A DNA stretch of 64,000 nt. Origin: RCIO01 sp040880025. GTDB lineage: Bacteria; Pseudomonadota; Alphaproteobacteria; Rhizobiales; Rhizobiaceae. The translations under genes were made by a program, and so were the position numbers. The notes below the pieces were generated by a model. That model saw only the letters and a list, made by a program, of their open reading frames with translations, did no database searches and was not told the origin of the DNA. Where the stretch lies: positions 62,001 through 126,000 of the forward strand of contig JBBDJD010000007.1 in NCBI GenBank assembly GCA_040880025.1, in the 5' to 3' direction. Position 1 is the first letter of the stretch; the number at the start of each line of letters is the position of its first letter. Shown here in pieces: positions 24,378-32,461 of this stretch.

Positions 24378-25304
24378 TTACAGCCTGATCCGCCCGAACG
24401 GGTTCCAGCGCACGGTGCCGAGGCGGATGCGCTCGCGCGCTACTGTCAGCAGGCCGGAGCCGGCGATGACGGCGAGACCCGCGAGCGACCAGACGTCCGG
24501 CTGTTCGTTGAACAGCAGCGCGCCCAGCAGCACCGCCCAGGCGATCTGCGAGTAGTGCGTCGGCGCGAGTTGGTTGGCCGGTGCGAACTTGACCGCGCGC
24601 ATCAGCAGGATGTGCCCGGCGGCGGCCCCGGCGCCCGCGACGAGCAGGATCAGCGCTTCGCGCCAGTCCGGCAAGTGGAATCTGGTCGCGGAGACCGCCG
24701 CCCCGTTGAACAGCACCCCGTAGACAATGAGATAGCCGAGGATCGTCGTGGTTCGCTCGCGCGGGGCGAGCGAGCGCATGAGGATGATGCTCGATGCGCT
24801 GAGCAGCGCCATCGTGAGCGCCGCGGCATGACCGAGTTCAAGCCCCCGGAATCCCGGCCGCACCACGAGCAGCACGCCGGCAAAGCCGATGGCCACGGCA
24901 GCCCAGCGCCAGCGCCCGATCTGTTCTTTCAGCAGGATCATCGACAGCAGCGTCACGAACAGCGGCGACAGGAAGGCCAGGGCATAGACCTCCGCGAGCG
25001 GGATCGTTGTGAAGGCGAACACGCCGATGACACTTGCAACGAGCCCGACGATTGCCCGCGTCTGCACTGCGACCGGGTACTTCATGCGCCAGAAATCGCG
25101 CCAGCCATGGCCGTCCGGCCGAGTCAGCAGAAGGAGCAGGCCGCCGGCGATCGACATCTGGAAAAAGCCGATCTCGAAGACGGTCATCGAGCCGCCGAGC
25201 GCCTTGATCGCGGCGTCGCTCCACGCATAGGTGGCGTAGGCGAACAGCGCCAGGAGAATGCCGTTTGTCACTTGAAGTTGTCCCGCAACGAAAGCACCGC
25301 CCAT
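24378..25304 (-). CDS. EamA/DMT-family transporter
   Basis: The protein (up to 308 aa) has ten hydrophobic segments in two five-helix halves, the EamA drug/metabolite exporter pattern. The start is uncertain: ATG at 25304 has no ribosome-binding site, while GTG at 25271 (weak GCGGGAC upstream) would begin just before the first helix. It is transcribed in the same direction as the cupin gene 93 bp upstream and could be the last gene of the Tm-1-like operon. The substrate is unknown. Confidence 0.8.
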   Translation of the reverse strand: MGGAFVAGQLQVTNGILLALFAYATYAWSDAAIKALGGSMTVFEIGFFQMSIAGGLLLLLTRPDGHGWRDFWRMKYPVAVQTRAIVGLVASVIGVFAFTTIPLAEVYALAFLSPLFVTLLSMILLKEQIGRWRWAAVAIGFAGVLLVVRPGFRGLELGHAAALTMALLSASSIILMRSLAPRERTTTILGYLIVYGVLFNGAAVSATRFHLPDWREALILLVAGAGAAAGHILLMRAVKFAPANQLAPTHYSQIAWAVLLGALLFNEQPDVWSLAGLAVIAGSGLLTVARERIRLGTVRWNPFGRIRL

Positions 25305-25397
25305 GTGGACGGCGCGAATCGGATCACAGCCGTTGGTCTGTTGGCCGCTTAGCCGAAATCGAACCCGCTTGCATCCGGCTTTCGTTAGGGATCGGCT

Positions 25398-25814
25398 TCA
25401 GCCTCTCGGCGGGATCAGCCTGAAATCGGGCAGGTCGCGCAACGCCTGTTCCGGGCCGGCTGGCGAATAGACCACGAAGAGCTGCATCGGTCCTGCGCCG
25501 GTGTTCAGCGTCGAGTGATAGCGACTTTCGGGCACATAGACGGTACAGCCAGGGCCGACCTTTTGCGTGACAGGGTTGCCGTTCTCGTCCTCCACCATCT
25601 GCTCGCCCTCTCCGGAAATCACGAAGATGATCTCTTCGGCGCCCGGATGGTTGTGCCGTTCATGGCCCTGGCCCGGCTTCACGTCGACGACGCCGCCGGA
25701 GAAGCGCTGTGCGCCGTTGACCTCCGGCGCGACGGTGAGCGAAAGGCGGCCCCAGTCGAAGCCGAACGCGCTCACATCCTTCGGATAAACGAACTTTTCT
25801 CCTTCGCCGCTCAT
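25398..25814 (-). CDS. cupin-domain protein
   Basis: The 138-aa single-domain cupin has motif 1 as GHERHNHPGAEEIIFVISG, supplying two His and a Glu, and motif 2 as YVPESRYHST, supplying the last His, so a metal site is expected. GGGAGGAAA precedes the ATG at 25814. It follows the phosphoenolpyruvate-hydrolase-like gene by 12 bp and is probably co-transcribed. Such cupins often isomerise, oxidise or sense small acids; the function here is unknown. Confidence 0.82.
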   Translation of the reverse strand: MSGEGEKFVYPKDVSAFGFDWGRLSLTVAPEVNGAQRFSGGVVDVKPGQGHERHNHPGAEEIIFVISGEGEQMVEDENGNPVTQKVGPGCTVYVPESRYHSTLNTGAGPMQLFVVYSPAGPEQALRDLPDFRLIPPRG

Positions 25815-25826
25815 GTTTTCCTCCCG

Positions 25827-26666
25827 CTATCTGGTCTTGATCGGCAGTTTCTTGAAATCGGTGGTCTGGTCGCGGATCGCGGCTTCGGCCGGCAGCCGCT
25901 CCATCGAGCTTGCCCCGTAGAAGCCGTGGCAGACCGCGCAATGGTCGAGAATGTAGCGCGCGTCGTCGGGCATCGAGATCGGTCCGCCGTGGCAGATGAC
26001 CATGACGTCCTCGCGCACGGAGCGCGCGGCCTCCGATATCGCATCGATCTCGGCAACGCAGCTGTCGAGCGTCTTGGCCGAAGTCGCGCCGATCGAGCCG
26101 CCGGTGGTGACACCCATATGAGCGACGATGATATCGGCGCCGGCTTTCGTCATCGCCTTCGCTTCGTCGGCATTGAAGACGTAGGGCGTGGTCAAAAGGT
26201 CAAGCTCGTGGGCGGCGGCGATCATGTCGACCTCGAGCCCATAGCCCATGCCGGTCTCCTCGAAAGCGGTGCGCATCGTGCCGTCGAACAGGCCGATTGT
26301 CGGAAAGTTCTGCACGCCGGAGAAGCCCATCTCTTTCAGCTCGGCCAGGAATTGCGGCATCAAGACGAAAGGATCGGTGCCGTTGACGCCGGCGAGCACC
26401 GGCGTGTTCTTGACCACCGGCAGTACCTCGACCGCCATCTCCTTCACGATCTCGTTGGCGTTGCCATAGGCAAGCAGCCCGGCGGCCGAGCCGCGGCCCG
26501 CCATGCGGTAGCGGCCGGAATTGTAGATCACGATGAGGTCGATGCCGCCGGCTTCCTCGGCCTTGGCCGACAGGCCGGTGCCCGCGCCGCCGCCGACGAT
26601 CGGAACGCCTTCCGCTATCATGGCGCGGAAGCGTTCGAGGATTTTCTTGCGCGGGATCGCGGGCAT
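25827..26666 (-). CDS. phosphoenolpyruvate hydrolase-like TIM-barrel protein (Tm-1 C-terminal type)
   Basis: The 279-aa protein belongs to the PEP-hydrolase-like/TIM-barrel signal-transduction family found as the C-terminal half of the plant Tm-1 protein. Recognisable blocks are GVPIVGGGAGTGLSAK, DLIVIYNSGRYRMAGRGS, PVLAGVNGTDPF, GADIIVAHMGVTTGGSIG and VMVICHGGPI. In this organism it is a separate gene 8 bp after the UPF0261 gene that corresponds to the Tm-1 N-terminal half. The reaction is not established; the name rests on fold similarity to the phosphoenolpyruvate mutase superfamily. Confidence 0.85.
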   Translation of the reverse strand: MPAIPRKKILERFRAMIAEGVPIVGGGAGTGLSAKAEEAGGIDLIVIYNSGRYRMAGRGSAAGLLAYGNANEIVKEMAVEVLPVVKNTPVLAGVNGTDPFVLMPQFLAELKEMGFSGVQNFPTIGLFDGTMRTAFEETGMGYGLEVDMIAAAHELDLLTTPYVFNADEAKAMTKAGADIIVAHMGVTTGGSIGATSAKTLDSCVAEIDAISEAARSVREDVMVICHGGPISMPDDARYILDHCAVCHGFYGASSMERLPAEAAIRDQTTDFKKLPIKTR

Positions 26667-26674
26667 TCAGGCTC

Positions 26675-27871
26675 TCACTGTATTGCGATTTCGAGGAAGG
26701 CGGCCACTGCCGCCCGAGCGAATTCCGGGTCATTGACGTGCAGCGGCAGGCGGACGATGCGGCGATCGTCTGTCTTCCTCGCGGTGGCCTCAAGCGCATC
26801 GAACAGGGCTGCGTCGGCGACAGGGTCGAAGAACGCGCCGCCTTCGACATCGAGCGCCGATACACCCTTTTCCGGGATCAGGAATCGCACCGGCCCGTCG
26901 CAGGCGTTGAGCTTTGATCCAATCCACTCGCCGATGTCGCGGCACTCGTCCGCCGTGGTCCGCATCAGCGTGACGTTGGGATTGTGCTTGTAGAGATTGC
27001 GGTCTTGGTAGCGCTGGGGAATCGTGTCCGGCGCCCAAAAATTGACCATGTCGAGAGCACCGGCCGAGCCGACATAAGGAATGCGCGTACGGGCGATGGC
27101 TCCAAAGCGGTCTTCGGTCGCGGGCAGCACGCCACCCAACAGGAAGTCGCAGACCTCCGTTGTCGTGATGTCGATGACGCCCGTCAGCATGGCGCCGTCG
27201 GCGAGCTTCTCCATCGTGCGGCCACCGGCGCCGGTGGCGTGAAAAACCATGCAGTCGTAGTCCCCGCGGAGCTGCTCCGCGATGGCGGTCACGCAGGGTG
27301 TGGTGACCCCAAACATCGTCAGCCCGATCGCCGGCTTGTCCTCGGTCTTCGGAGCCGGATTCGCAGCCATCGCCGCGATCGCCTGGCCGGCATTGTGCAG
27401 GATGACGCGACTCAGTCGGTTCAAGCCCGCGATGTCGGTCACCGACGGCATCATGACGATGTCGGAGACGTCGACATAAGGCGCGGTGTCGCCGGAGGCG
27501 AGGGTCGAGACCATGATCTTGGGAACGCCGTAGGGCAGGCGGCGCATGCCGGCGGTTATGATTGCCGTGCCGCCGCCGCCGCCCAGTCCGATCATGCCTG
27601 CAATATCATTACGGGAGGCGGCGAAACTGGAAAAGGCCTCCGACATGGCCGCGACGGCCGCGCCGCGATCGTCAGTCCCGAGCGCTGCATCCGCCCCTTT
27701 GGGATGATGCCCCGCCACCTCGCCGGCGCCGATATCGACCGGTATCGCCGGCGTGCGCGTACCGACGTCGACGAGCAGCGGATCGCCGCCCGCGGCGCGT
27801 ATGACGCCGGCAAGATAGGCCAATTCCTCGCCTTTGGTGTCGGCAGTGCCGACGACGTAGATGCGCGCCAT
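26675..27871 (-). CDS. Tm-1-like ATP-binding protein (UPF0261)
   Basis: The 398-aa protein begins MARIYVVGTADTKGEELAYL, the UPF0261 hallmark, with GLGGGGGTAI, the glycine-rich nucleotide-binding loop, at about residues 95-105 and the blocks DVSDIVMMPSVTDIAGLNRLSR and VFHATGAGGRTMEKLA. The plant relative Tm-1 binds ATP and inhibits tobamovirus replication, but the ancestral bacterial role is unknown. GGAGGAGGA precedes the ATG. It heads a minus-strand operon with the TIM-barrel and cupin genes and is divergent from a TetR gene, with the start codons 70 bp apart. Confidence 0.88.
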   Translation of the reverse strand: MARIYVVGTADTKGEELAYLAGVIRAAGGDPLLVDVGTRTPAIPVDIGAGEVAGHHPKGADAALGTDDRGAAVAAMSEAFSSFAASRNDIAGMIGLGGGGGTAIITAGMRRLPYGVPKIMVSTLASGDTAPYVDVSDIVMMPSVTDIAGLNRLSRVILHNAGQAIAAMAANPAPKTEDKPAIGLTMFGVTTPCVTAIAEQLRGDYDCMVFHATGAGGRTMEKLADGAMLTGVIDITTTEVCDFLLGGVLPATEDRFGAIARTRIPYVGSAGALDMVNFWAPDTIPQRYQDRNLYKHNPNVTLMRTTADECRDIGEWIGSKLNACDGPVRFLIPEKGVSALDVEGGAFFDPVADAALFDALEATARKTDDRRIVRLPLHVNDPEFARAAVAAFLEIAIQ

Positions 27872-27916
27872 TCCTCCTCCACCGCCGCAGCGCCGTCACG
27901 AAAGGCATTGCAATTT

Positions 27917-27955
27917 CGTGAGACGCGCGTATCGTATTGATATGGATGTCTCACG
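27917..27955 (+). promoter_or_regulatory. inverted repeat, probable TetR operator
   Basis: The perfect 8-bp arms CGTGAGAC (27917-27924) and GTCTCACG (27948-27955) are 23 bases apart and lie between the divergent UPF0261 and TetR genes. The right arm falls within the first codons of the TetR gene. Binding there would repress both directions. Confidence 0.5.
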
Positions 27956-28574
27956 TCAACAACATGCGGAGGAAGCCCAGCGGGGGCCGCGGGCCAGGAC
28001 GCGCCGGCTGATGCTGGAGACTGCGACACGTCTCATGCAGGACGGCAAGACGCCCTCTGTGAGCGAAGTGGCGGAGGCGGCGGAAGTGTCACGTGCGACG
28101 GCTTACCGCTACTTCCCCAGCCAGGCGGCTCTGGTTCACGCCGTGGTCGACGAGGCATTGGGGCCGATCCTGACCTGGAGTTCCGCATCGAGTGATGCCG
28201 GCGAGCGGGTCGAAGACCTGTTCCGCAGTTCGATGCCGCGCATAGGCGAATTCGAGGCCACGTTTCGCGCCGCGCTGAAACTGTCGCTCGAACAGGCGGC
28301 GCAGGGCGATGGAGGAGCGGAACCCGAACCCAGATTCACGCGCGGCCATCGAGTCGATCTTTTGAGAGATGCGCTGCGTCCGCTGCGGGGCGCTATGCCG
28401 CCGAAACAAGTCGACCGGCTGGCTCAAGCGCTGTCGCTGCTGTTCGGCGTCGAAGCGCTGATCGTGCTGAAGGACATATGGGGCATGGACGAACGGCAGG
28501 CCTATTCGGTGGCGGAATGGGCCGCGTTGTCGCTCGTTCAGGCTGCCACGGCAGGAGGACAGGGCAGCGTATAG
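27942..28574 (+). CDS. TetR-family transcriptional regulator
   Basis: The 210-aa protein has an N-terminal TetR helix-turn-helix (about 20-65, with SVSEVAEAAEVSRATAYRYF) and a helical ligand/dimer domain. The ATG at 27942 is preferred over the upstream in-frame ATG at 27861, which lies inside the divergent UPF0261 gene. No strong ribosome-binding site precedes it. Divergence from the UPF0261-TIM barrel-cupin operon makes that operon the likely target. The gene ends 11 bp before the first operator of the sugar ABC locus. Confidence 0.85.
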   Translation: MDVSRQQHAEEAQRGPRARTRRLMLETATRLMQDGKTPSVSEVAEAAEVSRATAYRYFPSQAALVHAVVDEALGPILTWSSASSDAGERVEDLFRSSMPRIGEFEATFRAALKLSLEQAAQGDGGAEPEPRFTRGHRVDLLRDALRPLRGAMPPKQVDRLAQALSLLFGVEALIVLKDIWGMDERQAYSVAEWAALSLVQAATAGGQGSV

Positions 28575-28585
28575 GTCAAATCTCC

Positions 28586-28602
28586 ATCTGGTTAGACCAG
28601 AT
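28586..28602 (+). promoter_or_regulatory. FadR-type operator, site 1 of the ABC operon
   Basis: The 17-bp perfect palindrome ATCTGGT-TAG-ACCAGAT has the TGGT-N3-ACCA core of GntR/FadR operators. The same core (TGGTTAGACCA) recurs at 41173-41183, between the two enzyme operons. It lies about 350 bp before the ABC binding-protein gene and 180 bp before a second operator. Confidence 0.65.
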
Positions 28603-28766
28603 CAATTGAGTTTATGTGCGATGCGGACCGAAGCCGGTGACGCATGGCAGGGGTATCTTGCCGACATTTCTCTTGGGAAAATCGTTTGAAATGTCGATAA
28701 TCCCGGTGAAGTGAAGCGAAAAACCGAAAGGCGAATCGTAGAGAAGGGCCTTGACGAAGCTTTGAG

Positions 28767-28782
28767 TTTGGTAATACCAGAT
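28767..28782 (+). promoter_or_regulatory. FadR-type operator, site 2, at the ABC operon promoter
   Basis: The core TGGTAATACCA (28769-28779) is palindromic. A TTGACG hexamer at 28751-28756 ends 15 bp before TAATAC in this operator, so the site appears to overlap the -10 region. The same geometry is seen at 41333-41364. The rest of the 365-bp gap 28575-28939 shows no gene. Confidence 0.65.
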
Positions 28783-28939
28783 TGGAAGTGGAGGCCGTGG
28801 AGGTAAGGGCCGGCATCACGATCTGGATGCGGAATTTGGAAACAGGGTGCGACCGGAACCCAGACAGGGTCCGGCAGCGCCCGCAAGAGGCGCCATGCCG
28901 GCCGACGCGCTGGCGGAGTGCAAAACGGGAGGAATGAAC

Positions 28940-30250
28940 ATGCGCAAGAAACTGACCGGTCTCGTGGCCGGACTAGCCTTTACGCTTGCCTGCGGAACCT
29001 CGGCGTTCGCGCAGGAGCTGACAATCTTCTGGGCCGAATGGGATCCCGCCAACTACCTGCAGGAACTCGTGAACGAGTATGAAGCCGAAACCGGCGTGAA
29101 GGTCACGGTGGAAACCACCCCGTGGTCGGACTTCCAGACGAAGGCATTCACCGAGTTCAACGCGCGGGGTTCCGCGTACGACATGGTTGTCGGCGATTCG
29201 CAGTGGATCGGCGCGGCTTCCGAATCTGGCCACTATGTCGACCTGACCGACTTCTTCAACCAGCACAATCTGACCGAAGTCATGGCCCCGGCAACGGTCA
29301 AGTACTACGCCGAGTATCCATCGAACTCGGGCAAATACTGGTCGATCCCGGCCGAGGGCGACGCGGTTGGCTGGTCCTATCGCAAGGACTGGTTCGAGGA
29401 CCCGAAGGAGATGGAAGCGTTCAAGGCCAAGTATGGCTACGATCTCGCCGTGCCGAAGACCTGGGCCGAGATGCGCGACATCGCGGAGTTCTTCCACCGT
29501 CCGGACGACAACCGCTACGGCATCGCCATCTACACCGACAACTCCTATGACGGTCTGGTGATGGGCGTCGAGAACGCCATCTTCTCCTATGGCGGCGAGC
29601 TTGGAAACTACGAGACCTACGAGGTCGACGGCATCATCAATTCGGAAGAGAACGTCAAGGCGCTCGAGATGTATCGCGAGCTCTACGGCTTTACCCCTCC
29701 GGGCTGGGCCAAGACCTTCTTCGTCGAGAACAACCAGGCGATCACCGAGAACCTGGCTGCGATGAGCATGAACTACTTCGCCTTCTTTCCCGCGCTGGTG
29801 AACGAGGCGTCCAACCCCAATGCCGCGAATACCGGCTTCTTCGCCAATCCGGCGGGTCCGGGCGGCGACCAGTTCGCCGCACTCGGCGGTCAGGGCATCT
29901 CGATCGTGTCCTATTCGGAGAACCAGGAAGAGTCCTTCAAGTTCCTCGAATGGTTCATCAAGGACGATGTCCAGAAGCGCTGGGCGGAACTCGGCGGCTA
30001 CACGGCGAGCGCCGCCGTGCTGGAATCGGATGAATTCCAGAACGCAACGCCGTACAACAAGGCCTTCTACGAGACCATGTTCAAGGTGAAGGACTTCTGG
30101 GCGACGCCGGAATATGCCGAGCTGCTGATCCAGATGAACCAGCGCATCTATCCGTTCATCACGGCGGGCGAAGGCTCGGCCAAGGAGTCGCTGGACGCGC
30201 TTGCCGCGGACTGGAAGGCGACGTTCGAGAAGTACAACCGTTACGAGTAG
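28940..30250 (+). CDS. sugar ABC transporter substrate-binding protein (family 1)
   Basis: The 436-aa periplasmic protein has a Sec signal (about 1-24, ending SAFAQ) and a type-1 extracellular solute-binding fold (LTIFWAEWDPANYLQELVNEY near the mature start, DMVVGDSQWIG, FLEWFIKDD). GGGAGG lies 8 bases before the ATG at 28940; ATG 28934 is too close to it. It heads an operon of two permeases, a small membrane protein and two ATPases, and a stem-loop follows the gene. The ligand is probably a sugar or polyol; the shared operators suggest it feeds the enzymes at 37-45 kb. Confidence 0.88.
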   Translation: MRKKLTGLVAGLAFTLACGTSAFAQELTIFWAEWDPANYLQELVNEYEAETGVKVTVETTPWSDFQTKAFTEFNARGSAYDMVVGDSQWIGAASESGHYVDLTDFFNQHNLTEVMAPATVKYYAEYPSNSGKYWSIPAEGDAVGWSYRKDWFEDPKEMEAFKAKYGYDLAVPKTWAEMRDIAEFFHRPDDNRYGIAIYTDNSYDGLVMGVENAIFSYGGELGNYETYEVDGIINSEENVKALEMYRELYGFTPPGWAKTFFVENNQAITENLAAMSMNYFAFFPALVNEASNPNAANTGFFANPAGPGGDQFAALGGQGISIVSYSENQEESFKFLEWFIKDDVQKRWAELGGYTASAAVLESDEFQNATPYNKAFYETMFKVKDFWATPEYAELLIQMNQRIYPFITAGEGSAKESLDALAADWKATFEKYNRYE

Positions 30251-30266
30251 CGGGGGCAATCTGCGA

Positions 30267-30291
30267 GGGGGCGGCAGTTTGCTGCCCCCTT
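30267..30291 (+). promoter_or_regulatory. stem-loop after the binding-protein gene
   Basis: GGCAG (30273-30277) pairs with CTGCC (30282-30286) across a TTTG loop, and GGG (30269-30271) pairs with CCC after one bulged C. The tail TTGCTT is a poor T run. It is likely a mRNA-stabilising or partially terminating structure that favours binding-protein synthesis over permease. Confidence 0.45.
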
Positions 30292-30340
30292 GCTTCATTC
30301 TGCGGGCCATGCCCGTCATCGGCAAGGGAAGGAGTAGGGT

Positions 30341-31246
30341 TTGGCCAGCTTGGCTATGACGACGCTGGATCCGCGCTCGCGCGCCGCACGGCGCGGATGG
30401 AGCGACCTGACGATCCGCAACGCGTTCATTATCCCCACGATCGTCTTCCTGATCGTCTTCAATATTTTCCCGCTGCTTTATTCGCTCGGATACTCCTTCA
30501 CGGATTTCCGCGCCTCGAGCAACGCGCCGGCCAATTTCGTCGGGCTCGCGAACTACAAGGCGCTGCTCAACGACCCCTTCATCTGGCGCAACTTCGCGAT
30601 CACGGCGAAATACGTGATCGTGTCGGTGGCCGGGCAGGTGGTCGTCGGCTTCGGCGTCGCGATGCTGCTCAACAGGACGATCCCCTTCAAGGGACTGATC
30701 ACTACACTTCTGCTTTTGCCGATGATGCTGTCCATGGCCGTGGTCGGGCTGTTCTGGAAACTGCTCTACGATCCGTCCTTCGGCATCATCAATTATGCGC
30801 TAGGCCTCGGCCGTTTCGAATGGCTGTCCAACCCGGACATGGCGCTCTACGCGGTGGCGATCACCGACATCTGGATGTGGTCGCCCTTCGTGATGCTGCT
30901 TTCGCTGGCCGGCCTTTCGGCCGTGCCCAAGCATCTCTACGAGGCGGCGGCGATTGACCGGGCGGGGACGTATTACACCTTCTTCCGCATCACGCTGCCG
31001 CTGGTGGCGCCGATCCTGATGATCGCGATCATCTTCCGCACAATGGAAGCGTTCAAGACGTTCGACCTCGCCTACATCCTGACCAGCCAGCCGACCACCG
31101 AGGTTATTTCCATCCGGCTCTACAAGATGGCCTTCCAGGAGTGGCAGACCGGCATGTCGTGCGCACTGGCCTACATCATGCTGATCATGGTCGTGGCGAT
31201 CACCAACATCTACGTGAAGTACCTGAACAAGGTGAAGGAGCGCTGA
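30341..31246 (+). CDS. sugar ABC transporter permease 1
   Basis: The 301-aa MalF-type permease has six hydrophobic segments and the cytoplasmic docking motif EAAAIDRAGTYYTFFRITLPL near residue 205. The TTG at 30341 fits AAGGGAAGGAG spaced 6 bases before it; ATG at 30356 would be a shorter alternative. It is followed directly by the second permease (1 bp gap). Confidence 0.88.
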   Translation: MASLAMTTLDPRSRAARRGWSDLTIRNAFIIPTIVFLIVFNIFPLLYSLGYSFTDFRASSNAPANFVGLANYKALLNDPFIWRNFAITAKYVIVSVAGQVVVGFGVAMLLNRTIPFKGLITTLLLLPMMLSMAVVGLFWKLLYDPSFGIINYALGLGRFEWLSNPDMALYAVAITDIWMWSPFVMLLSLAGLSAVPKHLYEAAAIDRAGTYYTFFRITLPLVAPILMIAIIFRTMEAFKTFDLAYILTSQPTTEVISIRLYKMAFQEWQTGMSCALAYIMLIMVVAITNIYVKYLNKVKER

Positions 31247-31247
31247 G

Positions 31248-32207
31248 GTGGCTGCAGTAAGGACAACCTCCGAAGTCGCGCTCAACAGGCTGGCGATTGT
31301 CGCTGTCCTGGTCGTGACCATTATCTTCCTGGCGCCGATCTATTGGATCACCGCGACGGCATTCAAGCCCCGGAACCTCGCCACGACGATCCCCCCAACG
31401 GTCATGTTCGAGCCGGAGATATCGCCGTTCGTGAAGCTGTTCCTTCGGCGATCGCAGTTGCGCGAGCAGCCGACGGCGGAAGAATACGAGGCGGCGCCGT
31501 GGTGGGAACGCCTGGTGTTCGACGGCGGTGAGAAGGTTGTGCGTGACGGCAGGGGCGAGGTCCAGCTGTCCGGCTATCCGGACCGCTTCACCAATTCGCT
31601 GATCGTTGCGGTTGTGTCGACGGTGCTCGCCGTCGGCATGGGGACCTTGACCGCCTACGGCTTCTCGCGATTCAAGGTGGCGGGCGAACAGGACTGGCTG
31701 TTCTTCATATTATCGACGCGAATGCTGCCACCCGTCGTGGTGGCGATTCCGATGTTTCTGATGTACCGGGTGTTCGGCCTGAACGACACCCATATCGGGC
31801 TGATCATTCTCTATACGGCATTCAACATTTCCTTCTCGGTCTGGCTGATGAAGGGCTTCATCGACGAGATCCCCAAGGAGTACGAGGAAGCGGCACTTGT
31901 CGACGGCTATACGCGCATGCAGGCCTTCTTCAAGGTGGTGCTGCCGGAGGCCGCTACAGGCATCGCGGCAACCGCCGTCTTCTGCTTCATCATCGCCTGG
32001 AACGAATATGCCTTCGCGCTGATCATGACCAACAGGCGCGCGCAGACGGCGCCACCCTTCATTCCAAGTCAGGTCGGCTCGGGTCTGCCTGACTGGACGG
32101 TCATTGCGGCCGGCACCTTCCTGTTCCTGCTGCCGGTGGCCATCTTCACATTCCTCCTGCGCAACCATCTGCTCAGGGGCATGAGCTTCGGAGCAATCCG
32201 CAAATGA
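31248..32207 (+). CDS. sugar ABC transporter permease 2
   Basis: The 319-aa MalG-type permease starts with GTG two bases after the previous stop. After the first membrane segment (about 14-38) comes a long extracytoplasmic loop of about 75 residues, usual for MalG-type partners, and then five segments. The docking motif EEAALVDGYTRMQAFFKVVLPE sits near residue 210. It overlaps the next gene by 4 bp (ATGA). Confidence 0.88.
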   Translation: MAAVRTTSEVALNRLAIVAVLVVTIIFLAPIYWITATAFKPRNLATTIPPTVMFEPEISPFVKLFLRRSQLREQPTAEEYEAAPWWERLVFDGGEKVVRDGRGEVQLSGYPDRFTNSLIVAVVSTVLAVGMGTLTAYGFSRFKVAGEQDWLFFILSTRMLPPVVVAIPMFLMYRVFGLNDTHIGLIILYTAFNISFSVWLMKGFIDEIPKEYEEAALVDGYTRMQAFFKVVLPEAATGIAATAVFCFIIAWNEYAFALIMTNRRAQTAPPFIPSQVGSGLPDWTVIAAGTFLFLLPVAIFTFLLRNHLLRGMSFGAIRK

Positions 32208-32461
32208 GTTTCCGCGAACTCAACCGCCGCTTTCTCGAACCGGGCTCCATGTGGGTGATGATTTTCGGCATCGTGGCTTTGTGCCAGCCGTGGAACTTCC
32301 TGCTGCACCGTTACGGCGTCACCATCATCATCGTCGGCCTGATCGGATTCATCATCACATCGCATATCGGACCCGGCTCGGTCGGCGCCGAGGACGATGT
32401 GGAAGACGAGGCGTTCGACGTCTCCGACCACCGCGAGGGCAAGGCCGGGGGTCGCACATGA
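32204..32461 (+). CDS. small membrane protein of the ABC operon, unknown function
   Basis: The 85-aa protein has two hydrophobic segments (about 15-30 and 36-54) and an acidic, hydrophilic C-terminus (GAEDDVEDEAFDVSDHREG). It overlaps the preceding permease gene (ATGA) and the following ATPase gene (ATGA), so it is translated as part of the transporter set. Some rhizobial polyol importers carry a comparable small membrane component (for example the DUF2160 protein of the glycerol system), but this sequence is not recognised as that family. A transporter accessory subunit is the likeliest role. Confidence 0.7.
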   Translation: MSFRELNRRFLEPGSMWVMIFGIVALCQPWNFLLHRYGVTIIIVGLIGFIITSHIGPGSVGAEDDVEDEAFDVSDHREGKAGGRT

